A stretch of DNA of 64,000 nt, from assembly GCF_003208655.1 (NCBI RefSeq), contig NZ_QKLU01000003.1, forward strand, positions 124,001-188,000, written 5' to 3'. Each line of letters starts with the position of its first letter. Position 1 is the first letter of the stretch. This stretch comes from Pedobacter nutrimenti. Its GTDB lineage: Bacteria > Bacteroidota > Bacteroidia > Sphingobacteriales > Sphingobacteriaceae. The notes under the pieces were generated by a model. The model did not search any database. It was not told the DNA's origin and saw nothing but the letters and a program-made list of their open reading frames with translations. Positions 33,543 to 41,973 of the stretch are shown here, one piece after another. The position numbers were made by a program, and so were the translations under genes.

Positions 33543-34927
33543 ATTATAATAGGCTTAAATTGTTTTTTATGGATTACTTTATAGAAAGCTATACTCATTA
33601 GCTGAACGATTCCAATGGTTCCTAAAGCTATTGCAAAAGCGGAAGAATAACCGATTACTTCACTGAGGCTAAAGAATATCGTGCCTATTATGGCTCCTCC
33701 CAATACACCACCTATTTGCATGATGGTACTGACTATACCGGAGGCCTGGCCAGCTTGATTGAGGGATATGGTTTGAATACTCTGTTTCATCATCACGGGC
33801 ATTATTAATCCATGACCGAGGCCCGCAAATAAAAATAAGATATGCGTAATTGCATGTGGCTTTTCTGACCAATAGAATAATACTCCCAATACTATAAAAG
33901 AAACGAATAGTAAACCCAGTGCTGATTTGATCCAAAAAGAATTGTTTTTAAGTACTCTGGCAAAAAGTAAAGGGCCCAGAAAGAATCCGATTCCATATGG
34001 TACTATTGCAATCCCGGATGCGAGTACCCCCCAGGTTAGATGTGATTGCAGGTAATAGGGGTAGCATATAAAAAGACCTGAGGTGAAATTGTAAAATAGG
34101 ATAATCGGCAGGTTGTAAGCAAATGTTTTGTTTTTGAACAAACGCAAGGAAATCAATACAGGTTGGTTGCGCTTTTCTCTATCTTGTTCATACTTAACAA
34201 ATAAACCGAGTAAGATAAAACTGAATAGAATAACTGTAAAGATCCACCAGGCCCAGTTAAAGGTTCTGCCGTAGATAAGTGGGGTAATAAAGGACAGAAG
34301 ACTACTGATAATCAGGAGTACACCTATGTAATCAAGTTTTTGTTTTTGTACTGGTTCTTTAGGCATTGTGCCATAAATACCATATAGACAAACACCTGCT
34401 ACAGGGATATTGACCAAAAATATAAGTTCCCAACTTAATCCCCAGAGGTTTAAGTCTAGTAATATTCCCCCAAATAGTTGACCAATAATTGCCGCTAATC
34501 CAAATACAGCACCAAATATTCCGAGCGCTTTTGGTCTTTCTGCATCATTAAATAAAATTTTGATTGAAGCTAAAACCTGAGGGCCCAATAAAGAAGCACC
34601 AATCCCTTGTATAAACCGGGAAAATATAAGCCCATTGATAGAAGGAGAAACTGCGCAGGCTAAAGAAGAAAATAAAAAGATCCACAAGCCCAGCGTAAAT
34701 ATTTTTCTTCGGCCGTAGATATCACCTAATTTTCCACTGCAAACGACAAGAGCAGCATAGGTCAAGCCATAGATTGCAATTACCATTTGAAGTTGGTTTT
34801 CTGTAGCTTGAAAAGAGGATTTTATTGCTGGCAAAGCCATATTGACAATAAAATAATCCAGTGGGGATAAAAATGCACCGATTACCAAATAGCGTAGTAT
34901 AAGCCATCTGTTTTTATATTCGTTCAT
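33539..34927 (-). CDS. MFS drug transporter, DHA2-like (EmrB/QacA)
   Basis: A 462-residue protein with about 14 hydrophobic segments. Motifs include FIVNMALPAIKSSF (TMS1, DHA2 form), GKLGDIYGRRKIFTLGLWIF (loop 2-3), FSRFIQGIGASLLGPQVLASI (TMS4) and GAVFGLAAIIGQLFGGILLDL (antiporter motif). It probably exports a toxic organic compound. The AraC regulator at 35014 is divergent, with dyads in the shared 86-base promoter (34943-34985), so it is the likely regulator. Confidence 0.9.
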   Translation of the reverse strand: MNEYKNRWLILRYLVIGAFLSPLDYFIVNMALPAIKSSFQATENQLQMVIAIYGLTYAALVVCSGKLGDIYGRRKIFTLGLWIFLFSSLACAVSPSINGLIFSRFIQGIGASLLGPQVLASIKILFNDAERPKALGIFGAVFGLAAIIGQLFGGILLDLNLWGLSWELIFLVNIPVAGVCLYGIYGTMPKEPVQKQKLDYIGVLLIISSLLSFITPLIYGRTFNWAWWIFTVILFSFILLGLFVKYEQDREKRNQPVLISLRLFKNKTFAYNLPIILFYNFTSGLFICYPYYLQSHLTWGVLASGIAIVPYGIGFFLGPLLFARVLKNNSFWIKSALGLLFVSFIVLGVLFYWSEKPHAITHILFLFAGLGHGLIMPVMMKQSIQTISLNQAGQASGIVSTIMQIGGVLGGAIIGTIFFSLSEVIGYSSAFAIALGTIGIVQLMSIAFYKVIHKKQFKPIII

Positions 34928-34942
34928 GAATTTGTTTTTTTA

Positions 34943-34985
34943 TTTCTTTGCAAAGAAAATAGAGTAGATACAAATTAAATTGTAT
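34943..34985. promoter_or_regulatory. Two dyads between the MFS pump and its AraC regulator
   Basis: TTTCTTTGCAAAGAAA (34943-34958) is a perfect 16-base palindrome near the MFS start. ATACAA...TTGTAT (34968-34985, six-base spacer) lies closer to the AraC gene. In an 86-base divergent promoter these are plausible operator sites. Confidence 0.55.
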
Positions 34986-35013
34986 TTTAAAAGGTTTTTA
35001 TTGTGTACACTTT

Positions 35014-35868
35014 ATGGGTAAAAATGGAATTGATCCTATTGTAGTCAAACAAATTACGCTGGATAAAGAGTCACTTGTAATACGGTCAAAAAATGAGTTG
35101 ACTATTGTCTATGTTCTCCAGGGCAAAGGAATTGCATGGTTTGATTCACAACAAGTACCTTTTAAAAAAGGAAGGTTATTTATGATTCCCTTTGACATGA
35201 AGTACGTATTTCAAGGGGATACAAGCGATTTACTGGTTATAGAATGTCCACAAACATTTGTAACGCAAATACGCTTAGAGGCTGATCGTCTTGAAACGTG
35301 TGATAACATCAATAAACTCACTTATATAACAAATAATTATCACACAAAGACCGGATGTGTTTTTTATGTCAAAGAAGATGGAATACTGGCGGAACAGTTA
35401 TTGAAAACAGTTGAGCGGGAACATGTTAATCACACCCGGGACTATCTGATTACCAGACAGTGTATTGCTATTTTATTAAATCTTGTTGCGCGTAATCTCA
35501 TACAGGCAGATTATGATGAGACCGGGAAGGGTAAAAAGGGACAAGATGTGATGAAAATCATTACCTATATCCAAAAGAATATTGGAAACAAATCAATACT
35601 TTCTATTGAAGCATTGGCTATGGAGTTTAAAATGGCCAAAAATTATATCGGGGAATATTTTAAAAAACAAACAGGCGTATCTATTCAGGATTATATTTTA
35701 GATTATAGGCTAAAACTAGTAGAAATTCGATTAAAACACAGTACAATGCGATTAAAGGAAATTGCCTTTGAACTGGACTTTAACGACGAAAGCCACTTGT
35801 CTAAACTCTTTAAAAAACACAAACAAATAACTCCTTATCAATATAGAGTACTACATCGAACCTTTTAG
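35014..35868 (+). CDS. AraC-family transcriptional regulator
   Basis: A 284-residue regulator. Residues 1-110 form a cupin-like sensor (LTIVYVLQGKGIAWFDSQQVPFKKGRLFMIPFD). The C-terminal 100 residues have the AraC HTH pair (ALAMEFKMAKNYIGEYFKKQTGVSIQDYI, LKEIAFELDFNDESHLSKLFKKHKQITPYQYR). It is divergent from the MFS gene at 33539-34927 and probably controls it. Confidence 0.9.
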   Translation: MGKNGIDPIVVKQITLDKESLVIRSKNELTIVYVLQGKGIAWFDSQQVPFKKGRLFMIPFDMKYVFQGDTSDLLVIECPQTFVTQIRLEADRLETCDNINKLTYITNNYHTKTGCVFYVKEDGILAEQLLKTVEREHVNHTRDYLITRQCIAILLNLVARNLIQADYDETGKGKKGQDVMKIITYIQKNIGNKSILSIEALAMEFKMAKNYIGEYFKKQTGVSIQDYILDYRLKLVEIRLKHSTMRLKEIAFELDFNDESHLSKLFKKHKQITPYQYRVLHRTF

Positions 35869-35900
35869 CATGGATTGGTTTAGGATGTACAGGAATTGAC

Positions 35901-35937
35901 CTCCGTCGTTTTTCGACTAGGAGAACAGCTTTTTTGA
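35901..35937 (+). repeat. Degraded copy of the module-end hairpin
   Basis: GTCGTTTTTCGACTAGGAGAA followed by CAGCTTTTTT aligns with the copy B hairpin (CCGTTTTTCGATAAGAAGAA, CGGCTTTTTT) at 21009-21037, with a few changes. It marks the right end of the AraC/MFS module, in line with the other modules. The repeat part before it is not recognisable. Confidence 0.5.
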
Positions 35938-35954
35938 TTTTGACTTAAACGATT

Positions 35955-36305
35955 TCAGTCCTTAATTTCAGGAATTACTGCTGTCATATATGGAGTATAT
36001 ACACTCCATCCAAGTTTTTCATATAATACTTTGCCTTCTGTGGTTGCTACAAGTATTCCTTTTCTTATTCCACGATTTATAGCTAGGGCTTCAAGCGTTT
36101 TCATAACAATACTTGCAAGCCCGTTTCTTCGATGACGCAGGTTTGTTTCAATTCTGTCATAGATAGCGAAATGGCCAACAAAGACCACTCTGCCAATTGC
36201 TGCCTCCATGTGTTCAGACGTGAGTACTCTAACGATTGGGACGGGTGTATCGTCGTTTACATCAAGGACATATCCTTTTGGTAATTCTGTTTTCGATAAT
36301 GTCAT
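35955..36305 (-). CDS. GNAT-family acetyltransferase, small
   Basis: A 116-residue protein. Core elements: EHMEAAIGRVVFVGHFAIYDRIETNLRHRRNGLASIVMKTLEALAINRG, with the acetyl-CoA loop RRNGLAS at about 62-68, and the C-terminal LVATTEGKVLYEKLGWSVYTPY. Length and motif order are normal for compact GNAT proteins. Substrate unknown. Its start lies next to the 70-base repeat copy 2, which forms the divergent promoter shared with the GH95-like gene. Confidence 0.82.
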   Translation of the reverse strand: MTLSKTELPKGYVLDVNDDTPVPIVRVLTSEHMEAAIGRVVFVGHFAIYDRIETNLRHRRNGLASIVMKTLEALAINRGIRKGILVATTEGKVLYEKLGWSVYTPYMTAVIPEIKD

Positions 36306-36316
36306 TGTATCATAAC

Positions 36317-36387
36317 ATTAAATTAGTAATCTTAGTAAAATAAAGCCTGGCTCCATCAGGATTAGCCCGAACCACATCATTTAAACT
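36317..36387 (+). repeat. 70-base direct repeat, copy 2
   Basis: Partner of the unit at 33016-33086, same orientation. It fills the space between the GNAT gene (minus) and the GH95-like gene (plus) and ends seven bases before the latter's ATG. The 3.3 kb between the two copies hold the pump/regulator module and the GNAT gene. Confidence 0.8.
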
Positions 36388-36393
36388 GCTTCT

Positions 36394-38682
36394 ATGAAAA
36401 AGATCATTGCAATTGCTGCCTATGTTTTATTAAGCAAGAGCGTATTGGGGCAATTGCCCCGGCACGATTTACAGTTTAGCAAACTGGCAGCGCAATGGGA
36501 TGAAGCCATTCCTTTGGGCAATGGAATGCTTGGGGCTTTAATTTGGCAGAAAGCAGCGCATTTAAGGTTTTCGCTCGATAGGGCCGATCTTTGGGACATG
36601 CGTCCAATGAAGGGGCTGCATCGTAAAGAGTTTAGCTATCAATGGGTAATAGATCAGGTACAGAAAAAGGATTATAAGCCCGTACAGGAGTTTTTGGATG
36701 CCCCTTATGACCACCAAGCAGCACCTTCCAAAATTCCCGGAGGGGCCTTGGAAATGGACACAAAAGATTGGGGCGGCGTCAGCGCCGTTCATTTATACCT
36801 GAAAAATGCTTTATGTGAAGTCATCTGGGAAAATGGAACTAAAATGAAAACTTTTGTTGATGCGACAAAACCGGTTGGCTGGTTTAAATTTGAAAACCTG
36901 AAAGGGGATTTTAAACCCCAGCTGATTGCACCTAAATATCAGGGAGAGGTAAAGGTTTCGGGTGATCCGGTAGGAGGCGATGACCTTTCTAGATTGGGTT
37001 ACGTTCAGGGAACTATAAAACAAAGCGCAAACAGTATAACCTATCACCAGGAGGGCTGGAATGGATTTAGTTACGACATTGTGCTCCGCTGGAAAAGGAC
37101 GAAGCCTACGACCATAGAAGGTGTTTGGAGCATTTTCTCAAAGTACCCCGGTCAGGACAAATCCCAAAAGGCCACCTTGATTACCCAGAATGCGATAAAA
37201 GGGAACTTTAGCAAAAGTTTTAGTGGCCATAGTTTATGGTGGAAAGGTTTTTGGGGCAAATCTGAGCTGCATGTGCCAGATCATTTATTAGAAAAACAAT
37301 GGTACCTGGAGCAGTATAAATTCGGATCAGTGGCCAGAAAAGATGCCCCGCCAATTTCTTTGCAAGGGGTGTGGACTGCTGATAACGGCAGGTTACCTCC
37401 CTGGAAAGGAGATTTTCATCATGACTTAAATACGCAGCTCAGTTATTGGCCCGCATACAGCGGTAACCACCTCGACCAGGCTCTGGGATACATCAATCAT
37501 TTGGAGCAAAATAAAGCCAACTACCTTCGTTACACCAAAATATATTTTAACCATAATGGCCTAGCCGTTCCGGGTGTGACCACGCTAAATGGAACAGAAA
37601 TGGGTGGATGGATTCAGTATTCCCTTTCTCCAACCGTATCTTCCTGGCTGGGCCAGCATTATTACCTGCAATGGAGGTACAGTATGGATAAAGCATTTTT
37701 GAAGAGTAAAGCCTACCCATGGCTAAAGCAAACCGCCATATTTCTGGAGAACATTACAGTGCGGGATGATCAAGGCCACCGCAAGCTAAAAATAAGCTCA
37801 AGCCCGGAAATAAATGACAATGACCTTAGCGCATGGTTCTCTCAAAACACAAACTATGACCTGGCCTTAATGAAATTTACTTTTAAAACAGCAGCTGAGC
37901 TGGCAGGGGAACTCGGTTTAAAAAAAGAGGCAGCACACTGGTCGGCAATATTTAAGGAATTTGACGATTACTCGCTTACAGCTAACAAGGAGTTGATGAT
38001 TTCACCTTCATTAGCTTACCAGCAGTCACACCGCCACTTTTCTCATATGATGGCCATTCATCCACTGGGTTTAATTAAATGGGAGGATGGTCCCAGGGCA
38101 CAATCTATTATTAAAAATACAATTGGGCTACTCGACAGTATTGGGCCAGCTTATTGGTGTGGTTATTCCTATGCCTGGTTGGCCAATATGAAAGCAAGAG
38201 CAAAAGATGGAAACGGTGCAGCAAAAGATTTACAGATTTTTGCCCGTGCTTTCTGTTCTGTTAATAGTTTCCATTTAAATGGGGACCAGACTAAGTCGGG
38301 ATTGTCCAAGTTTCAATACCGCCCTTTTACGCTTGAGGGAAATTTTGCTTTTGCAGCTGGTTTACAGGAAATGTTGTTGCAAAGCTATGCAGGTTTTATA
38401 GAAATTATGCCTGCCGTTCCAGAGAGTTGGAAGGACATTTCTTTTGAAAAATTGAGAACGGAGGGAGCCTTTTTGGTCAGTGCAAAAAAGGTGGAAGGGA
38501 AAGTTGCCGAGGTAAAGATTCGGGCTGAAAAGAGAAATACAACACGCTTAAAGCTGCCGTTTAAAGCGTATACGATAGCCTCAAATAAAGGATTCACAGT
38601 AAAAAAAGAAACAGAGGGGGTCCTGAAGTTAAGCGGCGCGCCCGGTAGCCTATTGGTCTTAAAAAGTGAAACGGTTAAATAA
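36394..38682 (+). CDS. GH95-like glycoside hydrolase (alpha-fucosidase/galactosidase family)
   Basis: A 762-residue exported enzyme (signal ending SVLGQ). The N-terminal domain has the family start DEAIPLGNGMLGALIW and LDRADLWDMR. The (alpha/alpha)6 catalytic part has HHDLNTQLSYWPAYSGN at about 342-358, SSSPEINDND with Glu472 as the probable general acid, and HRHFSHMMAIHPLG. GH95 inverting enzymes split alpha-1,2-L-fucose or L-galactose links. In the characterised family the first motif is N-x-N with both Asn activating water. Here it is D-L-N (Asp344, Asn346), which may mean a subfamily with altered mechanism or specificity. It stands alone between the repeat and a terminator. Confidence 0.82.
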   Translation: MKKIIAIAAYVLLSKSVLGQLPRHDLQFSKLAAQWDEAIPLGNGMLGALIWQKAAHLRFSLDRADLWDMRPMKGLHRKEFSYQWVIDQVQKKDYKPVQEFLDAPYDHQAAPSKIPGGALEMDTKDWGGVSAVHLYLKNALCEVIWENGTKMKTFVDATKPVGWFKFENLKGDFKPQLIAPKYQGEVKVSGDPVGGDDLSRLGYVQGTIKQSANSITYHQEGWNGFSYDIVLRWKRTKPTTIEGVWSIFSKYPGQDKSQKATLITQNAIKGNFSKSFSGHSLWWKGFWGKSELHVPDHLLEKQWYLEQYKFGSVARKDAPPISLQGVWTADNGRLPPWKGDFHHDLNTQLSYWPAYSGNHLDQALGYINHLEQNKANYLRYTKIYFNHNGLAVPGVTTLNGTEMGGWIQYSLSPTVSSWLGQHYYLQWRYSMDKAFLKSKAYPWLKQTAIFLENITVRDDQGHRKLKISSSPEINDNDLSAWFSQNTNYDLALMKFTFKTAAELAGELGLKKEAAHWSAIFKEFDDYSLTANKELMISPSLAYQQSHRHFSHMMAIHPLGLIKWEDGPRAQSIIKNTIGLLDSIGPAYWCGYSYAWLANMKARAKDGNGAAKDLQIFARAFCSVNSFHLNGDQTKSGLSKFQYRPFTLEGNFAFAAGLQEMLLQSYAGFIEIMPAVPESWKDISFEKLRTEGAFLVSAKKVEGKVAEVKIRAEKRNTTRLKLPFKAYTIASNKGFTVKKETEGVLKLSGAPGSLLVLKSETVK

Positions 38683-38891
38683 AATGCCTACCCCTTATAA
38701 CTTATGTTTTACCAAAAAAGAAAGCCTGACTATTTATTCGAAACCAAGTTTAATTTAAGTGTTTTTGATAAGAATAAGCAGGTACAAAGCATAGAAAATG
38801 TTGGCATACTTAATATCCAATAGAATTGTAAAGAACGCTAAAATAGGGCCTGTTTGCCAGCTATAATTTCTGTAAATTATCGACAACAGGA

Positions 38892-38938
38892 TAAGATGTG
38901 TTTTGCAACAATACTGCAAAACACATCTTAATTTTTTT
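38892..38938. terminator. Bidirectional terminator
   Basis: Perfect 16-base arms (TAAGATGTGTTTTGCA and TGCAAAACACATCTTA), seven-base loop, then a T-run on the + strand. It lies between the GH95-like gene and the convergent RidA gene. Confidence 0.85.
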
Positions 38939-38943
38939 CATGA

Positions 38944-39336
38944 TCACCTCACCACAGTCGCTTCCAGCTCAACGGTAAGGCTTGCGAACAGACCTTTAAC
39001 CTCCAGTAAACTGGTGGCTTGTTTTATGCCATATTTCTGCAAAAATTCCTGATACACCTCTGTGCAGGTACTAAAAAAATCTTGCACAGAAGTTGTATAG
39101 ATATTCAAACGAACAATACCGGAGCACTCATATCCGGCACTGCGGATCAGTTCCTCCAGGTTATAAATCGTAAGCAGCAGTTGGGTTTTCATATCTGCTG
39201 CACTGGGTTGTCCATTTGCATCTATTGCAGCCTGCCCTGAGCAATACAGTGTGCCATTTACATTTTTAACTTCAACCGCCTGGGCTGAATTCGTGTATTC
39301 ACCCCATTTCCAGGGGTCAACCGATCTTTTTTCCAT
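38944..39336 (-). CDS. RidA/YjgF/Rid-family protein
   Basis: A 130-residue protein with the Rid family pattern: a GTLYCSGQAAIDANGQP strand-turn, then MKTQLLLTIYNLEELIRSAGYECSGIVRLNIYTTSVQDF and LLEVKGLFASLTVELEATVV. RidA hydrolyses reactive enamine/imine intermediates. The residue that is Arg105 in canonical RidA is not evident here (SLTVELEA instead of ...VEIE with a preceding Arg), so this may be another Rid subgroup. It is divergent from a WYL regulator with two matching operators between them, so it is probably controlled by that regulator. Confidence 0.88.
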   Translation of the reverse strand: MEKRSVDPWKWGEYTNSAQAVEVKNVNGTLYCSGQAAIDANGQPSAADMKTQLLLTIYNLEELIRSAGYECSGIVRLNIYTTSVQDFFSTCTEVYQEFLQKYGIKQATSLLEVKGLFASLTVELEATVVR

Positions 39337-39365
39337 TTTTTTGATTTAAGTGTTATTTATTTCCA

Positions 39366-39499
39366 CAAACTTAAAATGCCCTGGTGACAAGGGTTTGTCA
39401 CCTCAAATCCCGATTTTTTTTGAATGCACCTAACCCAATAATATATTGGAAATTAAAAATGGTGATGACATAGGGCTGTCACTGGCCACCTTAAATTTG
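39366..39499. promoter_or_regulatory. Divergent promoters with two TGACA-N6-TGTCA operators
   Basis: The RidA promoter (minus strand) has a -7 box TAAGTTTG at 39373-39366. The WYL promoter (plus strand) has TAAATTTG at 39492-39499. Each has an operator about 10 bases upstream of its -7 box: TGACA-AGGGTT-TGTCA at 39385-39400 and TGACA-TAGGGC-TGTCA at 39466-39481, mirror-placed over the -33 regions. The exact same half-sites and spacer length, and the symmetrical placement, make this a strong candidate for the binding site of the WYL protein encoded at 39551. Confidence 0.8.
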
Positions 39500-39550
39500 C
39501 TCCTAATAGATTATTCATGATAAGAAATACCAGAAGCAAGAACCCTAAAT

Positions 39551-40525
39551 ATGGAAAACATAAAAAAATTTGAGCGGATAGTTCATCTGTTTTTTCTGCT
39601 TCAGTCGAGGTTTGCTTTACCGATCCAGGAACTGACAGAAAAATTTCAGGTTACCAAACGGACCATATACAGGGATCTTAGTCTGCTCGAGCGTGCAGGA
39701 GTTCCAATAGTGCACAGTTCTGGATCGGGTTATTCAATAGTTGATGGTTTCAGGCTTCCTCCGGCCAGGCTTACCCAAGCAGAAGTCAGGAGTGTAATGA
39801 TCGCAGAAAAAATTATGCTCCATCATGAAACCGAATCCGTCCGGAAAAATTTTGAACGGGTCCTGACCAAAATCAAGGGCTCATTTCAAGGTCACCAGAA
39901 AAATGAAATCCTGCAACTTCAGGATAAGCTCCTCATCAATAGGAAACCAAATGAAAAAGATTATATTCCAGACATTATGGATACTTTACTCAAAAGTTCC
40001 GTAGACAAGAAGCTGACCAGAATTTTGTATAAAAATGCAAAAGACGATGTGCCCAATTTAAGGACCATAGAGCCAGTTGGTGTTTTCAATGAAAATGGCA
40101 ATTGGTATCTTTTGGCCTATTGTCACTCCAGAAGGGATTACAGAAATTTCAGATTCGACAGGATACAAAAATTAGATGTTCTGGAAAAACATTTCCATAA
40201 AGACCACCCCCTGGTAAGCGAACTCAATAAGCAGCACGGTCACTCTCCGTACTATACAGAAATTGCAGTGCTTGTGGATAAGAAATATGCTCATTTTCTA
40301 TCATTTGAACGGGATAATTTTGGTTATGTTAAAGAAGTCATAAATAGCGAAGGCGTATTGATGTATTTTAATTGTAGCGCCCATCCGACATCGTTTGTCA
40401 GGTGGTTTTTACGATTTATTGATGTCGGGGAAATTATAGAACCCATCCATCTTAAACAAGAGCTGCTGGTCATCGTAAAGGCAGGTATGCTCAGGAACGG
40501 TTCATCCAAAGCGCGCCCGGATTGA
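39551..40525 (+). CDS. YafY-type HTH/WYL-domain regulator
   Basis: A 324-residue regulator with an N-terminal HTH_11 domain (LPIQELTEKFQVTKRTIYRDLSLLERAGVPIV, residues 22-54) and a WYL domain at about 150-230 (RTIEPVGVFNENGNWYLLAYCHSRRDYRNFRFDRI). The C-terminal WCX extension (TSFVRWFLRFIDVGEII) is also present. It is divergent from RidA, with two identical-type operators between them, so it probably represses RidA and itself. The ligand is unknown; WYL proteins often sense nucleic-acid or small-molecule signals. Confidence 0.9.
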   Translation: MENIKKFERIVHLFFLLQSRFALPIQELTEKFQVTKRTIYRDLSLLERAGVPIVHSSGSGYSIVDGFRLPPARLTQAEVRSVMIAEKIMLHHETESVRKNFERVLTKIKGSFQGHQKNEILQLQDKLLINRKPNEKDYIPDIMDTLLKSSVDKKLTRILYKNAKDDVPNLRTIEPVGVFNENGNWYLLAYCHSRRDYRNFRFDRIQKLDVLEKHFHKDHPLVSELNKQHGHSPYYTEIAVLVDKKYAHFLSFERDNFGYVKEVINSEGVLMYFNCSAHPTSFVRWFLRFIDVGEIIEPIHLKQELLVIVKAGMLRNGSSKARPD

Positions 40526-40667
40526 AGATGCCATCTGTACTGAGCAGTCAAATTGTGGAAAAGCCATTACAATTACTCCCCTAAATTTAGGAGAATAAAA
40601 ACCCCTGTTTCTAAGGATTGCCAGGATGATCCGGCTCCAATAACTTTGACATCATAAACTCTATAAT

Positions 40668-41162
40668 ATGAATGACATGAAAGCAAACAAAATTAATTTT
40701 AGTCTTTTTCTGGTGGTAGCAATGGGTATTTTGGTTGCTGGCTGTAGTAAAAATAAGGATCCAAAGCCTGGGGATCAAAGTCAAATAGCAATGAAAATTA
40801 CGGTAACCGCCAGCGGGGCTGATCAAACCGACCAGGTAGATTTTGGTGTTATGGCAGCAAACCACAATACCAGTCAATACAATGCTCCGGTATGGAAAAT
40901 GAATGGGACAGTTCAAGGCAATCAGAACTCCATTTTACTCGATTTAAATAACTTTACAGGCAGCACGAAAACATATGTGTTTGAAACGGTTAAACCATTT
41001 GATTTTGGTGGCTTACAGATACATGTTTCAAACCTTTATGGGGGGCCAATAACAATTAGCTATAAGGCCGAAATTAATGGAAAGATTGAAACTAGTGCCG
41101 AGAATGTGGTCATTGCAGACGGACAATCTCATGATAAAAATTTCACCTATGCACCCAAATAA
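40668..41162 (+). CDS. Lipoprotein of unknown function
   Basis: A 164-residue protein with a lipoprotein signal (FSLFLVVAMGILVAGCSKN), then a beta-rich domain: ITVTASGADQTDQVDFGVMAANHNT, WKMNGTVQGNQNSILLD, TYVFETVKPFDFGGLQIHVSNLYGGPITISYKAEING. Immunoglobulin-like beta patterns are possible; I recognise no family. A second ATG at 40677 is an equally good start. Convergent with the LytTR regulator, with a terminator between. Confidence 0.7.
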   Translation: MNDMKANKINFSLFLVVAMGILVAGCSKNKDPKPGDQSQIAMKITVTASGADQTDQVDFGVMAANHNTSQYNAPVWKMNGTVQGNQNSILLDLNNFTGSTKTYVFETVKPFDFGGLQIHVSNLYGGPITISYKAEINGKIETSAENVVIADGQSHDKNFTYAPK

Positions 41163-41175
41163 TAAGGTGGTTTCT

Positions 41176-41225
41176 TTGCCGGGTCTGAGAAATAACAAAA
41201 GAGTTGTCAAATACAGACCCGGCAA
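41176..41225. terminator. Bidirectional terminator
   Basis: Twelve-base arms TTGCCGGGTCTG and CAGACCCGGCAA around a 26-base loop, then T-rich sequence. It separates the + strand lipoprotein from the minus-strand LytTR gene. Confidence 0.75.
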
Positions 41226-41238
41226 TGGCAAATTTTTT

Positions 41239-41973
41239 TCAGGATTTAATTAAATACCCATCTTTTATGATCCTGGAAAAATGTTCGCGATAGGTAATTC
41301 CAATAGGCAGCTGTGTTTTATTAATGGTAATCTTCGCTTTATTTATAACCTGAATGTGCTTTAATGAAATAATGTACGATTTGTGAATGCGGATAAAGAG
41401 GTTGGCTGGAAGCATTTTTAGGATGTCATTTAAAGGCAAAAGCGGCATCACGTTACCATTTTTAGTAAAAATTGTGATGTAGTTTCCACAACCTTCAATA
41501 TAAAATATATCTTCATGGGTGATTTTGAAAAGCTGGGAACCACTTTTGATCAAAATAGAATTGTTGTCGTGTAATTGACCCATATTCATCTGCTGATTTT
41601 CTTTTTTTAAAGCCGGATAATTTTTTGCCTTATTTACAGCCCTCAAAAATCTATCATATTTTACAGGTTTTAAGAGATAATCAATGGCGTCAAACTCATA
41701 GCTTTCTACACCGTATTCGTTATAAGCAGTGGTAAATATTATTTTGGGTGTAAACGTTAATGATTTTAACAATTCAATTCCAGAAAGCCCGGGCATGCGG
41801 ATATCCAGGAAAACCAGGTCTACCGGTTCATCCAAAAGAAATTCCATGGCTTTAAATGGATTCGTAAATCCCCTGATTAATTCCAGAAAGGGGGTTTTGT
41901 CAATATAACCGGTAATCAGGTCAAGTGCAAAAGGCTCATCATCAATGGCTATACATTTCATATAGGTCTTCAT
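41239..41973 (-). CDS. LytTR-family response regulator
   Basis: A 244-residue regulator with a receiver (CIAIDDEPFALDLI, phospho-Asp in DLVFLDIRMPGLSG, Lys in LLKPVKYDRFLRA) and a LytTR domain (IFYIEGCGNYITIF, LFIRIHKSYIISLKHIQVINKAKITINKTQLPIGITYREHF). The start codon shares one base with the stop of the kinase upstream, so the two are translationally coupled. An internal Met (MKCIAIDDEP) four codons on is a possible start too. Confidence 0.92.
   Translation of the reverse strand: MKTYMKCIAIDDEPFALDLITGYIDKTPFLELIRGFTNPFKAMEFLLDEPVDLVFLDIRMPGLSGIELLKSLTFTPKIIFTTAYNEYGVESYEFDAIDYLLKPVKYDRFLRAVNKAKNYPALKKENQQMNMGQLHDNNSILIKSGSQLFKITHEDIFYIEGCGNYITIFTKNGNVMPLLPLNDILKMLPANLFIRIHKSYIISLKHIQVINKAKITINKTQLPIGITYREHFSRIIKDGYLIKS

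Noticed and set aside
33539..36305. Composite transposon between the 70-base direct repeats
   Set aside because: No transposase, no terminal inverted repeats and no target duplication can be seen; a recombination-derived duplication is simpler.
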